DNA from: Shewanella algidipiscicola
Lineage (GTDB): Bacteria; Pseudomonadota; Gammaproteobacteria; Enterobacterales; Shewanellaceae
Length of the DNA stretch: 64,000 bases
Assembly: GCF_003605125.1 (NCBI RefSeq)
Contig: NZ_QPQT01000002.1
Location: 248,001-312,000, forward strand
Direction of reading: 5' to 3'
The position numbers were made by a program, and so were the translations under genes. The notes under the pieces are model-generated. The model did not search any database. It was not told the origin of the DNA and worked only from the letters and a program-made list of their open reading frames with translations. Positions 42,532 to 52,311 of the stretch are shown in pieces. How positions within the stretch are numbered: the first letter of the stretch is position 1; every line of letters begins with the position of its first letter.

Positions 42532-44589
42532 ATGAACAATAAGGCGCTTCAAAAAAAACTCCCCACCCTGACTTTGCTCTGTTCACCGTTATTATTGACC
42601 ACCTATGCGATAGCAGACGATGCACCCGTGAAGCCGATGGAGGTGATCACTGTGCACGGGGAAAAAATGGAACGTAGTCTTAAAGACACGACGTCATCGG
42701 TATCTGTGATTGATAAAGAGATCTTAGATAGTGGCCAGTATCAATCGATTTCAAATTTGCTCGCCGAGGTCCCAAATGTGGTGGCCTTGAGTGGCTCAGT
42801 TCCCGATATTCGAGGTGTGACGGGTAATGGCGCCGCAGGAGGGTTTAACTCCTTTTCTGGTGGTGCTAATGCTAGGGTCTCAACCTTAATTGATGGAGTG
42901 GCCGAACCCTTTATCGCCGATTTAACTGGAGATACAGGCCTTTGGGATATTCAGCAAGTTGAAGTATTTAGAGGCCCTCAATCTACGTTAAATGGACGCA
43001 ATAGCATTGGTGGTACCGTCTTTATTAAGACTTTAGATCCGACATTTGATTGGAATGGTGCGGCTCGCATTGGTTATCGTAATCAAGATAATTACCTCGA
43101 CAGTGCGGTGATGCTATCTGGGCCGATTTTAGATGACCAACTGGCATTTCGCGTAAGTGGTCAAAATGTCACCGGCGATAGCTTTGTAGAAGAACATATC
43201 TATGCAAGTAATCCCGATAGCTTTGACCAAAATGAACTGACGACCAATCGTTGGCGAGCAAAATTACTCTGGCAACCTGCAGGGTTAACAGATTTAACAG
43301 TGCTTTACGGTTACTCCTACAATCATGAGAAGGGCAATACCGGGCGCAAATTTTTTTCCGGTGATGATCCATGGGCCTTTAAGTCGATCATGCACAGATA
43401 TATGGATACCGAGTCCCATACTCATTCGGTTAAATTTGATTATCAACTTAGTGAGAGTCAAAGTGTCGATCTGTTAGTGGCCTATATGGATTACCAATGG
43501 GGATTTAACTCCTACGAACCTAAAGTCACCAGCCAGCAGTATGTTGCCATGGATGATACAAGCTACACCTTAGACGGAAAATACAGTTTTGGCTTAGATG
43601 ACCCAAGCCTTAATGGCTTTGTCGGTTTGTCTCTTCATAAACGTAACCAAGACTTCGCTAGCGTTGGAAGCTATCCCTATCAAGGTGATGACACCAGTGA
43701 GTCTGAATCTGTGTACGCAGAGCTTTATTATCAGTTGAGCCAACATCTAGGGCTGACCCTCGGTGGCAGAGTCATGCATGAGGAGCAAACGCGTAATTTC
43801 GCCGTGTTATCAACTGGTGAAGAGTTCAATGAGCAGTTAAATAAGAATAATACCGTGACCTTACCTAAATTCGTCTTACAGTATTTTGTTGATGACTCGA
43901 CCACCTTATCGATCAGTGCGCGTCAAGGTTACAACTCTGGTGGCGGTGCGCTTTCAGCCGATAATCAGTATTACTATTATGACGAAGAGTCGGTTAATAC
44001 CTATGAGATCAGCTCACGCAGTCATTTCTTTAATGGCAATATTAGCTTGAATGCCAATTTGTTCTATAACGATTTTGAGGGTTATCAAGCATCGAATCGC
44101 CAACGTAGGATCACCAATATTGATAAGGCGGAGACTATGGGGCTCGAGGTTGAATTGACCGCGATGCTAACTGATAATGTGCAGTTAACCAGTGGCTTTG
44201 GTTTGTTAGAAAGTGAGATTAAATCGGCCGATCAGGCCTATGGTGACATCATAGGTAATGAGCTTAATTCCGCGCCTAATGTTACCGCGAATGTAGGCTT
44301 AAAGTACTGGCTAAATGATGAGTTAACCTTAGGCGTATCTGGGCATTATGTCGGTGAATACTTTGGTGATATCAATAATAGCGAGGAACGAGTCGCGGGT
44401 GACTATGTGATCACACGTTTTAACCTCGATTATCAAAATGAAAACTGGCGTATTAGTGGTTTCGTCAACAACCTATTCGATGAGCAAGCCGTGACGGTCA
44501 GGCAACCTCCTAGACGCAATTATACTGATGGTTATGTGGCAATCGTTGATCCAAGAAACATTGGCGTATCGGTCGCGTATAACTTTTAG
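42532..44589 (+). CDS. TonB-dependent outer-membrane receptor (siderophore-type)
   Basis: The 685-aa product has a signal peptide (cleavage near residue 28), a TonB box region (MEVITVHG), a plug domain (about 50-160, with DVRGVTGNGAAGGFNSF and QQVEVFRGPQST), and a 22-strand-type barrel ending in VSVAYNF. Substrate is unknown, but the Fur box and the neighbouring PepSY operon indicate iron-siderophore uptake. AGAGGG precedes the ATG. Confidence 0.85.
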   Translation: MNNKALQKKLPTLTLLCSPLLLTTYAIADDAPVKPMEVITVHGEKMERSLKDTTSSVSVIDKEILDSGQYQSISNLLAEVPNVVALSGSVPDIRGVTGNGAAGGFNSFSGGANARVSTLIDGVAEPFIADLTGDTGLWDIQQVEVFRGPQSTLNGRNSIGGTVFIKTLDPTFDWNGAARIGYRNQDNYLDSAVMLSGPILDDQLAFRVSGQNVTGDSFVEEHIYASNPDSFDQNELTTNRWRAKLLWQPAGLTDLTVLYGYSYNHEKGNTGRKFFSGDDPWAFKSIMHRYMDTESHTHSVKFDYQLSESQSVDLLVAYMDYQWGFNSYEPKVTSQQYVAMDDTSYTLDGKYSFGLDDPSLNGFVGLSLHKRNQDFASVGSYPYQGDDTSESESVYAELYYQLSQHLGLTLGGRVMHEEQTRNFAVLSTGEEFNEQLNKNNTVTLPKFVLQYFVDDSTTLSISARQGYNSGGGALSADNQYYYYDEESVNTYEISSRSHFFNGNISLNANLFYNDFEGYQASNRQRRITNIDKAETMGLEVELTAMLTDNVQLTSGFGLLESEIKSADQAYGDIIGNELNSAPNVTANVGLKYWLNDELTLGVSGHYVGEYFGDINNSEERVAGDYVITRFNLDYQNENWRISGFVNNLFDEQAVTVRQPPRRNYTDGYVAIVDPRNIGVSVAYNF

Positions 44590-44605
44590 TGCAGGTAGGC
44601 TAATC

Positions 44606-44646
44606 GATAATGCAACGGGTTAATCGACTCGTTGCATTATCTTTAT
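44606..44646. terminator. Bidirectional terminator between the receptor and rluF
   Basis: GATAATGCAACG (44606-44617) pairs perfectly with CGTTGCATTATC (44630-44641), followed by TTTAT on the plus strand; the two genes converge here. Confidence 0.8.
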
Positions 44647-44654
44647 ATTGAGCG

Positions 44655-45548
44655 CTAACGCTTAGGGCGTCTAGAGTGGGATGGCTTACCTTTATTCGCG
44701 CCAGCAGGTTTTTTCTTTTTACCATGATGTTGCATAAAGTGCTCGGGGCCTTCAATCTTATCCCGTAGCGATTTATTGGGTTTCTTGGCAGGCTTTTTTA
44801 CCGCTTTTTTGGGGCTTTTCTTATCTTCAGATGAAGAGTGTTCGATAAGCTTAAACAGGGTTGAAAGTTCCTCCTCATCTAAGTCACGCCACTCTCCTAA
44901 AGGTAATCCTTTTAAGGAGACATTCATTATGCTTTGGCGTTCAAGCTTGGTCACCTCAAAATTGAAATGTTCACACATTCTGCGGATTTGACGGTTAAGG
45001 CCTTGTACCAGAACGATTTTAAACACGAAAGTAGAGATCTGCTCTACCTTACATTTCTTGGTAATAACCCCAAGCATGGGCACGCCAGCGCGCATGCCTG
45101 TTAAAAACGCCTCAGTGATCGGCTTGTTCACTGTCACCACATACTCTTTGTCGTGATTGTTGCCAGCACGCAAAATTTTATTGACCAAGTCGCCATTATT
45201 GGTGAGGAATATCAGCCCTTGAGAGTCTTTATCTAAGCGGCCAATGGGAAACACTCGTTCGCTATGATTGACGAAGTCGACGATGTTATCGCGCTCGGCA
45301 TTTTCGGTGGTGCTGACGATGCCGACAGGCTTATTTAAGGCGATAAATACCAAGTCGTCGGCGTCTCTTGGCTCAATATCGCGGCCATTCACTTTCACCT
45401 TATCGCCAAATGAGACCTGGTCGCCTATTTGAGCACGTTTACCATTAATAAAAACATTACCTTGCTCGATAAAACGATCGGCTTCTCGGCGAGAACAAAT
45501 ACCACTTTCACTGATGTACTTGTTAAGACGGATCCCAGCTTCGCTCAC
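44655..45548 (-). CDS. rluF: 23S rRNA pseudouridine(2604) synthase RluF
   Basis: The 297-aa protein (E. coli 290) has an S4 domain ([24 protein letters not shown]), the catalytic motif [28 protein letters not shown], and a Lys-rich tail of about 60 residues ending SHSRRPKR. RluF isomerises U2604 of 23S rRNA. The frame is open 42 codons further upstream, but the GTG at 45548 has AAGGA seven bases before it and matches the family start. Confidence 0.85.
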   Translation of the reverse strand: MSEAGIRLNKYISESGICSRREADRFIEQGNVFINGKRAQIGDQVSFGDKVKVNGRDIEPRDADDLVFIALNKPVGIVSTTENAERDNIVDFVNHSERVFPIGRLDKDSQGLIFLTNNGDLVNKILRAGNNHDKEYVVTVNKPITEAFLTGMRAGVPMLGVITKKCKVEQISTFVFKIVLVQGLNRQIRRMCEHFNFEVTKLERQSIMNVSLKGLPLGEWRDLDEEELSTLFKLIEHSSSEDKKSPKKAVKKPAKKPNKSLRDKIEGPEHFMQHHGKKKKPAGANKGKPSHSRRPKR

Positions 45549-45756
45549 AATGGCTTCCTTTGAAAAGAGGAGCGCTTTCGCGTTCCGAATAATGGGCGCC
45601 AATTGCAGGGCGCAGTAGGTGTAAATGCTATCACATTCACTGTCATTGGGTGGCACAAAATGGTGTTTGCTCACGCTATCTATCAGTCATCTGACGGGAA
45701 GAGGACCACATCTATAACTTGAAAGTGAATTAATAATCGAATAAATAGCATATTTA

Positions 45757-45785
45757 TTGACATGAAAAGGGCGGGTGCTTATAGT
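45757..45785 (+). promoter_or_regulatory. Sigma-70 promoter of the amino-acid ABC transporter
   Basis: TTGACA (45757-45762), a 17-base spacer and TATAGT (45780-45785) predict transcription starting near 45792, giving a 34-base leader. Confidence 0.75.
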
Positions 45786-45825
45786 CTGTGGCTGTTGGGG
45801 TATTTATAGAAAAAGAGAGTTTACA

Positions 45826-46560
45826 ATGAACAAATCCGTGTTATTAGGCAGTTTTAGCTTGGTTGTAGCCTTGTTGTTAACTGGATGTGGTAAAAGTGAT
45901 GATGTACTCGTGGTTGGAACCAATGCAGCCTTCCCACCTTTTGAATATGTCGGTGGTATTAGTGGCGATGAAATCAAAGGTTTCGATATAGATTTAGCGC
46001 GTCAGATAGCTAAAGACGCCGGCAAGACCTTAAAGGTCGAAAATATGAAGTTTGATTCGCTCATCGTGGCATTAAACTCAGGTAAAATTGATTTTATCGC
46101 CTCGGGGATGACCATCACCCCCGAACGCCAAAAAAGCGTTGATTTTTCGGCGCCATACTATGAAGCAACCCAAGTGGTGTTAGTGAATAAAAATGATGAA
46201 GCTATTCACGGCCTTGATGACCTTAAAGGCAAGCATTTTGCGGTGCAGTTAGGGTCAACGGCCGACATCATGGCAAAGCAATATACCCAAGAGGTAACCG
46301 CCTTTAATACCGGTTTTGAAGCTATTAAAGAGCTGAAAAATGGCAAGGTGGATTTGGTGCTATTTGATAGTGAGCCTGCGGCTAGCTACCTAGCTAAAAA
46401 TCCAGAGTTGAAACTTATCAGCCTCGACTTCGAGCCTGAGTTTTATGGGTTTGCTGTGAGCAAGAGCCAGCCTGAGCTACTTAAGAGTATCAATACGACC
46501 TTGGCCAATATGAAGGTCAGTGGCCAGTATGATGCACTGATCGCCCAACATATGAAGTGA
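45826..46560 (+). CDS. Amino-acid ABC transporter substrate-binding lipoprotein
   Basis: The 244-aa protein has a lipobox (LLLTGC, acylated Cys21) and a family 3 solute-binding fold: VVGTNAAFPPFEY, GFDIDLARQIAKDAG, and SGMTITPERQKSVDFSAPYYEATQ. Such proteins bind Gln, Arg, Lys or related polar amino acids. It leads a three-gene operon with the permease and ATPase. GAGAG precedes the ATG. The specificity is not decided. Confidence 0.9.
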   Translation: MNKSVLLGSFSLVVALLLTGCGKSDDVLVVGTNAAFPPFEYVGGISGDEIKGFDIDLARQIAKDAGKTLKVENMKFDSLIVALNSGKIDFIASGMTITPERQKSVDFSAPYYEATQVVLVNKNDEAIHGLDDLKGKHFAVQLGSTADIMAKQYTQEVTAFNTGFEAIKELKNGKVDLVLFDSEPAASYLAKNPELKLISLDFEPEFYGFAVSKSQPELLKSINTTLANMKVSGQYDALIAQHMK

Positions 46561-46567
46561 GCAATCC

Positions 46568-47248
46568 ATGATAGATGCAATTAACACTTCGCTGTTCACC
46601 CCGATAGGTGACGACGGCTTAATAGGTATCTTGCTGATTTTAAATGGTCTCAAGGTCACTTTGATGGTCACCTTTTTCGCCATGATCTTAGGGGCGATAT
46701 TAGGCATTACCACCACCATGATGAAGATGTCATCTAAGTGGTATCTACGTTGGCCTGCCGACTTATATGTAGGTGTGATCCGCGGTACACCAGTGGTTGT
46801 GCAGTTAGTGATCCTTTATTTTATCGTATTATCCTCTTTAGATGTCGACAAGGTAACCGCGGCCATTATTGCCTTTGGCCTTAACAGCGGCGCCTATATC
46901 TCTGAAATTATTCGCGCTGGTATCGAAGCGGTGGATAAAGGGCAAACCGAGGCGGCGCGGTCATTAGGTTTGTCTCCTGGGATGACCATGAAAGAGGTGA
47001 TCATGCCGCAGGCGGTAAAGAAGATTTTACCCGCCCTTGGCAACGAGTTTATCGTGCTACTGAAAGAGACTGCGGTCATAGGCTTTATTGGTGGCGTCGA
47101 TTTGATGCGCGCCGGCGAAATCATTCGTAGCCGTACCTTTGAGGACAGTGTGCCGCTATTTACCTGTGCAATCATCTACCTGCTACTGACGTACAGCTTC
47201 ACCTTTATGCTGTCAAAACTGGAAAAGAGGCTAAAGCAAAGTGATTAA
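46568..47248 (+). CDS. Amino-acid ABC transporter permease
   Basis: The 226-aa His/Glu/Gln/Arg/opine-type permease has about five spans, the conserved [47 protein letters not shown] (EAA loop that contacts the ATPase) and the C-terminal KLEKRLK. It forms the membrane channel of the transporter. Its end overlaps the start of the ATPase by eight bases. Confidence 0.9.
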   Translation: MIDAINTSLFTPIGDDGLIGILLILNGLKVTLMVTFFAMILGAILGITTTMMKMSSKWYLRWPADLYVGVIRGTPVVVQLVILYFIVLSSLDVDKVTAAIIAFGLNSGAYISEIIRAGIEAVDKGQTEAARSLGLSPGMTMKEVIMPQAVKKILPALGNEFIVLLKETAVIGFIGGVDLMRAGEIIRSRTFEDSVPLFTCAIIYLLLTYSFTFMLSKLEKRLKQSD

Positions 47249-47966
47249 GATAACCAATTTACATAAGAGCTTCGGTGATAATCAGGTGCTCAAGGGGATT
47301 AGTCAGCATATTGCCCGCGGTGAAGTGGTGAGTGTAATTGGCCCAAGTGGTAGCGGTAAGAGTACCTTTTTACGCTGTATCAACTTGCTAGAACAGCCGA
47401 CCGAAGGTGATATTGTTATCGATGGTCAGTCGATCACGGCTAAAGGCGCCTGCATCGATAAGCTGCGTCAAAAAGTGGGGATGGTGTTTCAAAACTTTAA
47501 TCTGTTTCCTCATAAAACCGTGATGCAAAATATTACCTTAGCCCCAGTAAAGCTCGGCTTGATGAACCAAGTTGAGGCCGACCGTCAGGCGGTGGAGTTG
47601 CTGGCACAAGTCGGTTTGCAAGATAAAGCCAATGCTTATCCTGCCAGCTTATCGGGTGGCCAAAAGCAGCGGGTGGCCATTGCTCGTGCCTTGGCGATGC
47701 AGCCTGAATTAATGCTATTTGATGAGCCTACCTCGGCGCTCGACCCTGAAATGGTTGGCGACGTACTCGATGTGATGAAGTCCTTGGCGTTAGCGGGCAT
47801 GACCATGGTGATTGTCACCCATGAAATGGGCTTTGCGCGAGATGTGTCCGACAGAGTGATTTTTATGGATGGGGGCTATGTGGTGGAAGATAGCTCACCG
47901 CAAGCGCTGTTTAGCGCCCCTAAAGAGGCGCGTACTCAGGCATTTTTAAGCAAGGTATTACGCTAG
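47241..47966 (+). CDS. Amino-acid ABC transporter ATP-binding protein
   Basis: The 241-aa ATPase has Walker [10 protein letters not shown], the Q-loop, signature [16 protein letters not shown], Walker [15 protein letters not shown] and the switch His in VTHEMGFAR, all typical of the GlnQ/HisP group. It powers import with the preceding permease and lipoprotein. The start is a GTG. A hairpin at 48040 lies 74 bases downstream. Confidence 0.9.
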   Translation: MIKITNLHKSFGDNQVLKGISQHIARGEVVSVIGPSGSGKSTFLRCINLLEQPTEGDIVIDGQSITAKGACIDKLRQKVGMVFQNFNLFPHKTVMQNITLAPVKLGLMNQVEADRQAVELLAQVGLQDKANAYPASLSGGQKQRVAIARALAMQPELMLFDEPTSALDPEMVGDVLDVMKSLALAGMTMVIVTHEMGFARDVSDRVIFMDGGYVVEDSSPQALFSAPKEARTQAFLSKVLR

Positions 47967-48039
47967 TCGGTTAGTCTATATTGATATTATGCCCCTAATT
48001 ATCTATCGATAAAAAGGCTCTATTCTTGAGCAAATTAAC

Positions 48040-48063
48040 AAGGCAAGCTTGCGAGCTTGCCTT
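48040..48063. terminator. Inverted repeat after the ABC transporter operon
   Basis: AAGGCAAGCT and AGCTTGCCTT form a perfect ten-base stem around TGCG. It lies between convergent genes and could serve both, although the T-run is missing. Confidence 0.5.
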
Positions 48064-48103
48064 GCTATTGGTTGCATTTTACGCGGCGCCCAGCGCCTTG
48101 AGT

Positions 48104-49159
48104 TTAAAGCGGTTTGCCGTTTGAGCCGCCAGTCGCATCACGAGAGTCGCTATTACAACCACAACCTTCGCCGCACACAGGTTTAAGCTTGGTGTAGTTA
48201 AGCGATGGTGTTTTGCCATGATAGCGTGCTTGCATGTCGTGCAACTTGTCGGTCAGCATGGTTTTTAAACAGTTAGCCAGAGGTTCAATCACCCCCTGAT
48301 GACAATGCAGATAATAGCTGTCACAGGGCAGACCGCTGGTGGCAAGCCACTGCTCGGAGACATCGATAAACCCCACATCGCTGCGGTGCTCAAAGTAGGG
48401 CAGTGACATCACAGATGACAGCAGGCAAATATCATCGCTTCTACTGGTATGGTCGACCAACATACGCAAACTAGGGCTTCGCAGCACAATATTAAGATCG
48501 ATATTATGGGCCTGGGCATACTGCTCTATGCCGTGTAATTGCTGCTCATGTAGGTTGGTGTTGACTAAGGTGATGTTGTAGTCAAATAGATCGACCAGAG
48601 GTTGTGTCGAGCTCAAGATCGGATGGCCGCTTCTAGCCACCATAAAAAAATGATCAATATCACCCAATTTAATGTTATTCACCATGGGATGATGGATAGG
48701 TTCGGTGGAGATGGTGCAATCAACTTTACCCTGACACAAGCGCTGGCTGATGTTTTCTGACCATGGCATCACATTGATATTGACCCCGCCTTCAATACAA
48801 TGGCAGGTGTGTTTCAGGTTATTCATCACCATTAATGACCACTGTTCGTATGTGGCAATCGTCAACTGAAATGGCTCTAAGGTTTTGCCTATGGTGATGG
48901 CGATAATTTTGTCGTATTGCTCAAGAATGGTCTGCACCATGGGGTAGAGGCGTAGCGCAATATGATTGGGCTCAAAGCCATATTGCTGGCGGATAAATAG
49001 CTCATTTTCTAATACCTCACGCAGGCACATCAATGAGCGGCTGACCTTAGATTGAGTAGTCAGTAGTTTTTCAGCAACCGCGATGCCATTTCTAAGTTCA
49101 ACCAAGCCGACAAATACCTGTAAGGTAAAGTAATCTAAGCGGCTGATTTTTTTGTACAT
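48104..49159 (-). CDS. Atypical LysR-family regulator with C-terminal Cys motif
   Basis: The 351-aa protein has a winged-helix start (LDYFTLQVFVGLVELRNGIAVAEKLLTTQSKVSRSL) and an effector domain of the PBP fold. The group differs from usual LysR by the LFIRQQYGFEPN turn. A tail carries CGEGCGC (Cys329, Cys333, Cys335) and low-complexity sequence, a possible metal or redox site. AAGGAG precedes the ATG at 49159. It is related to the regulator at 53798. No target is known. Confidence 0.75.
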   Translation of the reverse strand: MYKKISRLDYFTLQVFVGLVELRNGIAVAEKLLTTQSKVSRSLMCLREVLENELFIRQQYGFEPNHIALRLYPMVQTILEQYDKIIAITIGKTLEPFQLTIATYEQWSLMVMNNLKHTCHCIEGGVNINVMPWSENISQRLCQGKVDCTISTEPIHHPMVNNIKLGDIDHFFMVARSGHPILSSTQPLVDLFDYNITLVNTNLHEQQLHGIEQYAQAHNIDLNIVLRSPSLRMLVDHTSRSDDICLLSSVMSLPYFEHRSDVGFIDVSEQWLATSGLPCDSYYLHCHQGVIEPLANCLKTMLTDKLHDMQARYHGKTPSLNYTKLKPVCGEGCGCNSDSRDATGGSNGKPL

Positions 49160-49491
49160 AGCCTGGCTCCTTGCGTTGTCAGTGGCTGGGGGTGGTGATG
49201 GGCCACCGATAAGGTTCACTGTTCGCTTAGGATGGGCAGTAGACGTATATGACGGATACACTCACAGGGCGTTAGCCTGTGTTAGTTTGTCGTACTCATC
49301 GATTATTCGCCCTAGCACTGTGACTCATCAGTAGGGGCGTATAGCCGTGGTGGTGTTTATCAATGGGTAAGGCTGGGCACCATCCTTTGTTGAGTGGTTA
49401 TAGCACCACTAATAGAATAAAACTGCATGGGTGGTCACATTTTGAGCGCTGCAACTAGCCTGTTAGCTAAGGATATGATTGCTTATGTCTT
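49160..49491. other. Intergenic region upstream of the LysR regulator
   Basis: No gene is supported in these 332 bases. AGTGGT/ACCACT at 49393-49410 forms a small hairpin near the end of the mltC-like gene's downstream side, with no T-run. Confidence 0.35.
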
Positions 49492-50517
49492 CTAAAGGTA
49501 TTTATGGCGTTTGCTAGTGACTTTTTTTAGGTAGTTACGGCTTTCTTGTCGAATATGGCGCTGAGTTAAAAACCAATAAAATTCGCTGCGAGTCATGTTA
49601 TTGATGCGGACTAGGGCTTGGCGACGATCGCCACGGGGATTAAGGCTCTTCCATAAATTACCTGTGCCACCGTTATAACTGGATATCACCGCGTATTCGC
49701 GCTTTTGTGGATCGTCAATGCCCTTAAGGTAACGGCTAGAGAGCAGGTGTAAATAACCGGTCGCGACCTCAATATTTTTTTGTGGATGGTATAAATAGGC
49801 CGCTGACGGCGTATGGGCATAGCCTTTAATTAAATTAAAATAATCCCGCCCAGCGGTGTTGGCCTTTATCTGCATTAACCCTAGTGCATTAGAGCGTGAT
49901 TTGGCTAAGGGATTAAAGGCGCTTTCGGTCTCCATGATCGCCATGATCAAATCAGGTTTAATCCCGTAGGTACGTGCCGACTGGCGCACAAACTCAATAT
50001 ACTTGTTGCCGGCAATTTGGGTGTGATTGTTGACCATGCGAATTGCCACTCGAAAACGGGCCGCTGGGGTGGCACTTTGCTGATTAAGGTTTTGATTGAT
50101 AAGGTAGTCGGCAAAGCGCGCCGCCCGCCAATGAAACTCGATGGGGTGGCCATCTTGATCGTGTACCTGCCCCCAAAAAAAGGGCTTCTGCTTACCATTG
50201 ATGAGGCCAAAATCGTGGGCGGTTTTGGCATCGATCACTTCGGGATCGATCTGAGTCAGCAGCACTTGGATCACCGCTTGTTTGAGCGAGGCTTTATTCA
50301 CACTTTCAACCACAATCAGCCCGCGTTCGAAATCGACATAGGTGTGCTCTTGCTCGGCCTGATTAAGCACTAATACCGAGGGCGCTAAGCTGGGAGCGTT
50401 ATGTTGATACTCGCGCAGTAACGCGGCAACATCGTCCTCATATTGGCTCAGATCTAGGCTTAATGCATTGCAGCAATACAGCAAAAAAAAGCCAGCAATA
50501 GTATGATATTTATTCAT
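49492..50517 (-). CDS. MltC-like lytic murein transglycosylase
   Basis: The 341-aa protein has an N-terminal domain of the DUF3393 type and a C-terminal SLT domain with catalytic Glu198 in METESAFNP, SNALGLMQIKANTAG and AVISSYNGGTGN, matching MltC. It cleaves peptidoglycan between MurNAc and GlcNAc, forming 1,6-anhydro ends. E. coli MltC is an outer-membrane lipoprotein; here the signal region LLYCCNALS does not give a standard lipobox, so it may be a soluble or alternatively anchored variant. Confidence 0.82.
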   Translation of the reverse strand: MNKYHTIAGFFLLYCCNALSLDLSQYEDDVAALLREYQHNAPSLAPSVLVLNQAEQEHTYVDFERGLIVVESVNKASLKQAVIQVLLTQIDPEVIDAKTAHDFGLINGKQKPFFWGQVHDQDGHPIEFHWRAARFADYLINQNLNQQSATPAARFRVAIRMVNNHTQIAGNKYIEFVRQSARTYGIKPDLIMAIMETESAFNPLAKSRSNALGLMQIKANTAGRDYFNLIKGYAHTPSAAYLYHPQKNIEVATGYLHLLSSRYLKGIDDPQKREYAVISSYNGGTGNLWKSLNPRGDRRQALVRINNMTRSEFYWFLTQRHIRQESRNYLKKVTSKRHKYL

Positions 50518-50673
50518 TTATCAACGCATTAAGCATAGGTGTTATTCGTAAGCAGTATACGTGCTCGGCGTGCTGGGGTTCAATGCTTGTTTGGTAAAGA
50601 TGAGCGCCAGTACGCAGCTGCTCATGGTGCGTACTGGCGAGATAAGGCCTATGCCAAGTGCTGATGGTATCAC

Positions 50674-51615
50674 CTAGGCGATGGTCATCTGCCCGGTATA
50701 GAGGATAAAGTTACGCAGTAAAAATACCCCGATCAGGCTAAAGCTAGCCGTGACCGCGACATAGGTAAATTTACGGTCGGCCGATACCTTCATCCATAAA
50801 TTAAAGGCCAGTGGCAAGGTTAAACCGATACCGATAACACCGCCCCAAAATACCCAGCCCCAGAACCCGTAACCGATAGCGTTCAGGGCCGCCACTTGGC
50901 TTTGTCCACCCGATAAAATCAACCCGACAAAGAAGGTAAATAATAGGCCCATTTCCACCAAGATCAGCGGGATCTCAATACCATGAATAAAGCGCACCTC
51001 AACCCCATTAGGGTTACCGCGCAGTAACACACCGCCCAATAAGGTTGCCGCTGCACCAGAGGAGAGCCCCGAGATTAAAAACAGTAAGGGTAATACCGGA
51101 TTATTCAGGAGTGGAAAGCCAATCAGCGCCGACAACAAAAAGCCGGTATAGGCGCCCAAGGAAATCGATAATATTACTAAGATACCTGTGATGGCGGCCT
51201 CTTTGGCCACTAGCCATCGAAGTCCGCGCTGCAGCCACATCCACTTGTCGCCTAATAACTGCAAGATCCCTTTGTTAAAGATGCAGGCAATCCAAGCAAA
51301 TAACGCCACCTGATAAGCCATGAGAACCAGCACCCCCATCGACATCACAGAGGTGATATTGTAAAACACTAAAATCTTCCAAAAATCCAGTGGCTTGGTT
51401 AAATCGATAACCAAGATCCCTAAACCGCCAAATACGGCTAAGGGAGCGATGATCGCCGCCGCTTGCACAAAGGGTGAATGATAGGCTTCGCCTGCTAACT
51501 TAACATGTTTGAGCATGATGGCAAAAAACACTGCGCCAGCAGACAAGCCCGCTAAAAACAGATAGATGGCAATAGGCCAATGCCATACCAGGCCTTCAAA
51601 ATGAAAAGCACTCAT
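50674..51615 (-). CDS. nrfD: NrfD-type quinol-oxidising membrane subunit
   Basis: The 313-aa protein has about eight hydrophobic spans and the NrfD/PsrC fold start FEGLVWHWPIAIYLFLAGLSAGA. NrfD oxidises menaquinol in the inner membrane and passes electrons to NrfC. Its ATG overlaps the nrfC TGA (ATGA). It is last of nrfBCD; nrfA is not in this window. Confidence 0.85.
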   Translation of the reverse strand: MSAFHFEGLVWHWPIAIYLFLAGLSAGAVFFAIMLKHVKLAGEAYHSPFVQAAAIIAPLAVFGGLGILVIDLTKPLDFWKILVFYNITSVMSMGVLVLMAYQVALFAWIACIFNKGILQLLGDKWMWLQRGLRWLVAKEAAITGILVILSISLGAYTGFLLSALIGFPLLNNPVLPLLFLISGLSSGAAATLLGGVLLRGNPNGVEVRFIHGIEIPLILVEMGLLFTFFVGLILSGGQSQVAALNAIGYGFWGWVFWGGVIGIGLTLPLAFNLWMKVSADRKFTYVAVTASFSLIGVFLLRNFILYTGQMTIA

Positions 51616-52301
51616 AGCATTATCTCCCCATCGATGGTTTGGATATGGAACAGCTTAGGCCGCGTACCTAAGTCCACTTTGGCACGGTAGGTGGGCTTAC
51701 TTTTAAGCAGGTGGACTAAGGCAGAATCGGCATCTTTAAGGTTACCAAAGGTCAATGCCTTGGTTGGACACGCGAGCACGCAGGCTGGCTGTAACCCTTG
51801 CTTTAACTGAGTTTGCTGGCAAAAATCACACTTGTCGGCGGTGCGAGTCTCTGGGTTAATAAAGCGTACTTGATAAGGGCAAGCAGCAATGCAGTATTGG
51901 CAACCGACGCAGCGCTCTTCATGTACTGCGACTATACCCGTGTCTTTGTCAATATAAGCGGCGCCTGTGGGGCAAACCCTGACGCAAGGCGCGGCCTCAC
52001 AATGTTGGCAAGACACTCGGCTAAAGCGGTAGCTCTGGTTGGGATACTCGCCAAAGGGCCCGCGGCGCTCAATCTTGACCCGAGTTACCCCCTCGGGCAC
52101 CTGATTGACCTCGCGGCAGGCTTCAACGCAGGCGTTACAGCCGATGCAGGCATTTTCGTCGTGTACCATGGCGTACTTAATGTCAGCCTCTGAGCTCGTG
52201 TCACTGTGCTCTGCTAACGGAGACTGGGTGATACCATATACAGAGGCCCCTGCCAGCAGCGCCCCACATCCTTTAAGAAACTGGCGTTTTGAATGTAGCA
52301 T
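51612..52301 (-). CDS. nrfC: NrfC-type 4Fe-4S electron-transfer protein
   Basis: The 229-aa protein starts with a Tat-like signal (SKRQFLKG then hydrophobic GALLAGASVYG) and holds four cysteine clusters: CIGCNACVEAC, CQHCEAAPC-VCP, CVGCQYCIAACP and CDFCQQ-CVLACP, as in NrfC. It carries electrons from NrfD to the heme proteins in the periplasm. The ATG at 52301 follows AGGAGG, seven bases after the preceding gene's region. Confidence 0.88.
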   Translation of the reverse strand: MLHSKRQFLKGCGALLAGASVYGITQSPLAEHSDTSSEADIKYAMVHDENACIGCNACVEACREVNQVPEGVTRVKIERRGPFGEYPNQSYRFSRVSCQHCEAAPCVRVCPTGAAYIDKDTGIVAVHEERCVGCQYCIAACPYQVRFINPETRTADKCDFCQQTQLKQGLQPACVLACPTKALTFGNLKDADSALVHLLKSKPTYRAKVDLGTRPKLFHIQTIDGEIML

Positions 52302-52311
52302 AACAGGCCTC

